A stretch of DNA of 64,000 nucleotides from Nymphaea colorata (taxonomy: Eukaryota > Streptophyta > Magnoliopsida > Nymphaeales > Nymphaeaceae): assembly GCF_008831285.2 (NCBI RefSeq), contig NC_045141.1, positions 13,626,106 to 13,690,105 of the forward strand. Direction: 5' to 3'. The first letter of the stretch is position 1; the number at the start of each line of letters is the position of its first letter. Position numbers and translations under genes: made by a program. The notes below the pieces were generated by a model. The model made no database searches, was not told where the DNA came from, and saw nothing but the letters and a program-made list of their open reading frames with translations. Positions 59,900 through 64,000 of this stretch are shown in pieces.

Positions 59900-60634
59900 A
59901 TGTGGACTGTGCTTGCAAAGATGTATGGTCGCAAGAAGAGACATCTGCGCACCTATCAGATTAAACGCAGTATTTACTCCCTGGCACAGGGTGATTTGTC
60001 TGTTGCTGCCTTCTATGCTGCCCTGAAGACCAAATGGGAGGAGCTAGATTATCATGTGACTGATGAGTGGAAGTGCGGTTCAGATAATTCCCTCTACTGG
60101 GAAAAGGAATGGATGGACCGTACGTTTCTGTTTCTGGGAGGCCTGCGGGATGAATTTGAGTCTATTCGTAGCCAGATTCTTAATGGTGATGAGATTCCGG
60201 GGATAGAGGAAGTATATGCTCGTGTTGAGTCTGAAGAAGAACGTCGCCAGGTGATGCATCTTGACACCGGTCATGGCCCTTCTGCCTTTGTCAGCCGTGC
60301 CTCAGGGACTGGGCAGCGTCCTGCCCGGCATTGCACTCATTGCAACAAGTTGGGGCATTCGGTGGATTTCTGTTGGGATCTTCATCCCGAGAAGAGACTG
60401 GTCAGAGGTCGTCCTCCCTCTGGCAAGCGTAGCCCTTCTGTGTCTGATTCCAGTCAGAGCAATCCTTCTAGTGGTGCAAAGTCTAAGCTGTCCCCTGATC
60501 AACTCAAGGAGCTACAGGCGTACATCAGCCGCTTATCTACTACCCCTGAGGAGTCCTCCACGTCTGAAGGGGCTCAGCTAGCCCAAGCCCTCGTTGCCTC
60601 GACTGATCCAGGTAACCCTTCTCTTGGTGATTAG
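59900..60634 (+). pseudogene. Copia gag, N-terminus missing, ends at TAG
   Basis: The frame is open from inside the LTR, but the first in-frame ATG after the primer-binding site is at 59900. The visible part has the helical core that forms the capsid-like shell (RSIYSLAQGDLSVAAFYAAL, LKTKWEELDYHV, FLGGLRDEFESIRSQILNGD) and a zinc knuckle C-x2-C-x4-H-x4-C (CTHCNKLGHSVDFC). Family members normally have about 100 further residues upstream, including the region between the primer-binding site and this core; here that is absent. The frame stops in TAG just before the protease motif. Gag and Pol are one polyprotein in most plant copia elements. Confidence 0.8.
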
Positions 60635-61969
60635 ATTGTTGATAGTGGAGCCACTCACCACATGACAGGGGACTCTAAACTCTTTCAAGAATATCAACTT
60701 TCCTCTGGCAAGCAACGCGTGTCTATGGCAGATGGGTCTTCTATCTCTGTGGCTGGGAAAGGGAGCTTGTCCCTGTTGAACAAATACCGTCTCCACAATG
60801 CCCTGCATGTTCCAAATATTCCTGTGAACTTACTCTCTGTCAGCAGTATTACTAAAGAATTAAACTGTAATCTGATTTTTTCTGCTGATCACTGTTCCCT
60901 GCAGGACTTGGTGACGGGGAAGAAGATTGGGATTGGTTCGGTTACTGATGGGCTCTACAGGCTGCCGGTAAAAGTTGCTTCAGCATTGATTTCTGCCACG
61001 AGTGGTCACTTGTCTGGTGTGAACGATAGATCTACTGTTCTGCGATGGCACGAGCGTCTTGGACATCTCCCCTTTCCGTTAATAAAGAAGTTGTTTCCTC
61101 ATTTGTTTGCTTCTGTCTCCATTGACTCCTTCGCTTGTGAAGTGTGTCAATTGGCTAAACATGTCAGGGCTTCGTACCCTATTTCATTGAATAAAACCAC
61201 TCATCCATTTGCCTTAGTTCATTCCGATGTTTGGGGTCCTTCTGGAGTACCCACGTGTGGTGGTTGTCATTATTTTTTGACGCTTATTGATGATTACTCT
61301 AGATGTACGTTCGTGTACTTGTTGCGAGAACGCAGTGAGGTTCCAGCAGTTGTGAAAAACTTTGTTGCCTTTGTTGAGACTCAATTCCATACAACTGTTC
61401 AAGCTTTCCGTACGGATAATGCAAGGGAATATGTCTCCCAATCCCTTGATGATTTCTTGAAAGGCAAGGGTATTGTTCATGAAACCTCTTGTAGTTATAC
61501 CCCTCCTCAAAATGGTATAGCTGAACGAAAAAATCGTCATCTTTTGAATGTTACCCGGGCCATTATGTTCCAACGTCATGTCCCGAAGCGGTATTGGGGT
61601 GATGCACTTCTCACTAGTGCACATCTCATTAACCGTATGCCTACTAGGGTGTTGGATGGTCAGTCTCCTTATTCTACCCTGTGGCCCACTCAGAATCCGT
61701 GGCCTCTTACTCCTCGTGTCTTTGGGTGCAGTTGTTTTGTGCATAATCATAGCCCTACTCTCAAAAAACTTGATCCCCGGTCTATTAAAGGAGTTTTCTT
61801 GGGGTACTCTTCCACTCAGAAGGGGTACAAATGTGTGGATCCCACTACTTCCAAAGTGTATGTTTCGAGGGATGTCACATTTCATGAACATGAGTCGTAT
61901 TTTTCGGTGAATCCTCTTCAGGGGAGTGTCTTGGGAACAAAGGGGAAGAGTATTCTTCTAATCAACTGA
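60635..61969 (+). pseudogene. Copia pol, protease and integrase part
   Basis: The protease active site IVDSGATHHMTG follows at once after the TAG. Integrase carries the H-H-C-C zinc domain (HERLGH at about 61050 and CEVCQLAKH) and the catalytic D, D, E triad in LVHSDVWGP, FRTDNAREY and NGIAERKNRHL; the last two residues are 35 apart, the DD35E spacing. The frame ends early at 61967-61969 because of a frameshift that appears to be loss of a G from a short G run near 61920. All catalytic residues of both domains are present. Confidence 0.9.
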
Positions 61970-61977
61970 TTCAGTTT

Positions 61978-62436
61978 ATGGAGTTTTTGGATTACAAGGT
62001 TAGTCCTAGTGTGATTGACACGGTCACGGTCAGTAATGAGAAGGGCAGTCATATGGAAGGGGTCACGGTGGATGCTCAGTCCACTGTTGCCCGGGATCAC
62101 TTGTTTGGCCAGGTTTATGTAAAAAAGGAGAAAGCTACAGTGGAAGATGTTGGTGATGAGGATAGAACCAATCCCAATCCTGTGATCTCCCCGGATGACC
62201 CAAGTCCATCGAATGAAGAGCTCCCCATTGCTTTGCGCAAAGGCACCAGGTCATGTACTTCTCACCCTATTCAGAGATTTGTTTCTTATGCTAAGCTCAG
62301 TACAAATTACAAATGTTTTATCACAACCTTATCCAAAGTTGTTATTCCCAGGTCGGTGGATGATGCTAAGGATGATCCCAAGTGGTTACATGCTATGACG
62401 GAGGAGATGGGTGCGTTAGCTAAGAACAAAACATGA
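61978..62436 (+). pseudogene. Copia pol linker fragment between frameshift and TGA
   Basis: This is the variable linker between integrase and reverse transcriptase, rich in Ser, Pro, Asp and Glu, ending with the start of the reverse transcriptase entry region (WLHAMTEEMGALAKNKT). It stops at TGA (62434-62436), just where copia proteins usually have Trp, followed by EVVNIPKG in the same frame. Confidence 0.8.
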
Positions 62437-63891
62437 GAAGTTGTTAATATCCCTAAAGGGACACACTTAGTTGGCTCTAAGTGGGTTTACAACGTGAAGT
62501 ACAAACCTGATGGCACTGTAGATCGATATAAAGCTCGTCTGGTTGCAAAGGGGTTCAGCCAGAAGTATGGGATCGACTATCTTGAGACCTTTGCCCCTGT
62601 TGCAAAGTTGAAGACCGTGAGGGTTATTCTTGCTCTTGCTGTGCACAGGAAGTGGCGCATGGACCAGCTTGATGTTAAAAATGCGTTCTTGAACGGCCAT
62701 CTGGAGGAAGAAGTCTATATGAGCATGCCTCCCGGGTATGTTCAAGCGGGAAAATGTTGTCACCTCAAGAAAGCTTTGTATGGCCTGAAGCAGTCGCCTA
62801 GAGCTTGGTTTGAGAGACTAAGGATCGTTATGAAGTCTACTGGGTACAAGCAAGGAAATGGAGATCATACCCTATTCATAAAGCAGAGAGATGATCTGGT
62901 GAGTTTTCTCCTTGTCCACGTTGATGATATGATTGTCACTGGCAGTGATGAAGAAGAAAACAGAAAGATGAAGGAGAGATTAGCTAAAGAATTCGACCTC
63001 AAGGATCTGGGTAAGCTGAGATACTTTCTGGGGATAGAGATTGCTCGATCAGAGACAGGGCTGGTTATGAATCAAAGGAAGTACACTCTTGACTTACTAA
63101 AAGAGACAGGTAAACTTGGTTGTAGGCCCTATCTTACTCCTATGGAGTCGGGGACTAAGATAAGTATCAAGACGGGCACTATTCTGGATGAGGAAGGAAA
63201 AAGGCGATATCAGAGGCTAGTCGGTAAGCTTATCTATCTTACTCTAACTCGCCCTGATATCACGTATGCGGTAAATGTGCTAAGTCAATTTATGCATGCT
63301 CCCACGGATTGTCACTGGAAGAGTGCAGAAAGAGTGTTGGGATATCTAAAGAATGACCCAGGAAAAGGACTGCTGTATACTCGACAAGACAAACTTACTA
63401 TTGATGGCTACTCAGATGCAGATTGGGCAGGTTGCACTGACACAAGGAGGTCCACTACAGGGTATTGTATCTTTCTTGGAGGTAACCTAGTTGTTTGGAG
63501 AAGTAAGAGGCAAGAAGTATGTTCGAGGTCTAGTGCTGAGGCTGAGTACAGGGCTGTTGCAATGGGGGTTACAGAGATGCTGTGGCTGAAGATTCTTTTG
63601 ACTGATATTGGTGTGGAACTGGGAGATAAAATGAAGATGTACTGTAACAACAAGTCTGCGATTAATCTTGCCAATAATCCAGTTCTACACGACAGGACCA
63701 AACATGTGGAGATTGACCGTCATTTTATCCGGGAACGCATTGACTCAAAGGAGCTGATTCTGCCATATATGAAGTCTGAAGATCAAGTTGCAGACGTCCT
63801 AACTAAAGGGCTTTGTACTTCTTCATTCGAAAAGAATGTTAGCAAGCTTGGCATGTTTGACATGTATGCCAAGCTTGAGGGGGAGTGTTAG
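62437..63891 (+). pseudogene. Copia pol, reverse transcriptase and RNase H part
   Basis: Reverse transcriptase is complete from GSKWVYNVKYKPDG and RYKARLVAKGFSQKYG through LDVKNAFLNGHLEEEVYMSM to the active-site block LLVHVDDMIVTG, where the usual Tyr before VDD is His. RNase H follows with GYSDADWAGCTDTRRSTTGY and SSAEAEYRA, then the conserved end HFIRERID and ADVLTKGL. The stop codon TAG lies inside the first bases of the 3' LTR. The start of this stretch is fixed only by the TGA before it; no new start codon is implied. Confidence 0.92.
63877..63885 (+). other. Polypurine tract
   Basis: GAGGGGGAG lies directly before the 3' LTR and would prime plus-strand DNA synthesis. Confidence 0.9.
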
Positions 63892-64000
63892 AATATGTTG
63901 TTGTGGGAACCGGGTCCATATCTGGACCCGGTTCTATGGGGCGCGGGTACCGAGGCGGGCTCGGTACCCTAGGCGGCTTCTCCTCTCTCCCTCTTTATAT
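63886..64000 (+). repeat. 3' LTR of the copia element (first 115 bp)
   Basis: The same sequence as 59532-59646 except one base (GGGGCGCGGG here, GGGGCGTGGG in the 5' LTR). It runs off the window end. The rest of the LTR and the right flank are needed to confirm the target-site duplication. Confidence 0.96.

Larger units (their letters stand above)
59532..64000 (+). mobile_element. Ty1/copia LTR retrotransposon, defective, inside a neurochondrin intron
   Basis: Structure in order: 5' LTR (59532-59814), primer-binding site (59815-59826), gag remnant, protease, integrase, reverse transcriptase and RNase H, polypurine tract (about 63877-63885) and the beginning of the 3' LTR (63886 onward). Integrase before reverse transcriptase defines the copia order. 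The two LTRs agree at 114 of the 115 positions visible, so insertion is recent. Coding is nevertheless broken by a TAG (60632-60634), a one-base frameshift near 61920 and a TGA (62434-62436), and the N-terminal part of Gag is missing. The left flank ends GTGCT, the candidate target-site duplication; its partner lies outside the window. The element is in the same orientation as the host gene. Confidence 0.96.

Noticed and set aside
61214-61891. 225-codon minus-strand frame inside the copia integrase
   Set aside because: It is an antisense shadow of the conserved integrase coding strand.

Overview
This is a nuclear stretch of a flowering-plant genome. Exons are split by GT-AG introns, the intergenic DNA is AT-rich and full of old repeats, and every gene I can name belongs to a plant family: DUF1005, P-class and PLS-class pentatricopeptide repeat (PPR) proteins, a plant cytochrome c oxidase subunit 6a, an At2g22795-like acidic membrane protein, and a plant neurochondrin. 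I cannot name the species. No organellar, bacterial or viral genome segment stands out, and I found no convincing tRNA, rRNA or CRISPR.

Layout, left to right. 1-4.4 kb is gene-free, with two possible tRNA-like SINE relics. 4.4-7.5 kb holds a GC-rich two-exon DUF1005 gene (+) with a TATA box. 7.5-19.1 kb is repeat-rich; its 15.2-17.9 kb part is a diverged copy of sequence found in an intron of the COX6a gene further right. 19.2-20.7 kb is an intronless P-class PPR gene (+). 20.7-28.4 kb is non-coding, with a foldback element and a 129-bp tandem duplication. 28.5-30.8 kb is a broken At3g09040-like PPR pseudogene (-). Its upstream flank (30.85-31.48 kb) is duplicated at 32.44-33.07 kb. 33.4-33.8 kb is an unrecognised 141-residue ORF (-), preceded by a TATA box, two mitosis-type (MSA-like) elements and an E2F-like site.

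37.4-43.4 kb is a complete four-exon COX6a gene (+) with a 4.3-kb intron 2. 48.4-49.6 kb encodes an acidic single-pass membrane protein (-). 50-57 kb is mostly dispersed repeats and microsatellites. From 57.0 kb a neurochondrin gene (+) begins; three exons are visible. Its third visible intron has been invaded in the sense direction by a young but defective Ty1/copia retrotransposon (59,532 to beyond the window end), whose two LTRs differ at one of 115 comparable positions.

The genes do not form a pathway. COX6a and probably the PPR gene serve mitochondria; the others are unrelated neighbours. The most interesting signals are the unrecognised ORF with a cell-cycle-type promoter, a tRNA-headed SINE family of at least six copies recognisable by a shared central motif, the COX6a intron duplication, and the copia element inside the neurochondrin intron, whose two nonsense codons sit where copia elements usually have tryptophan.
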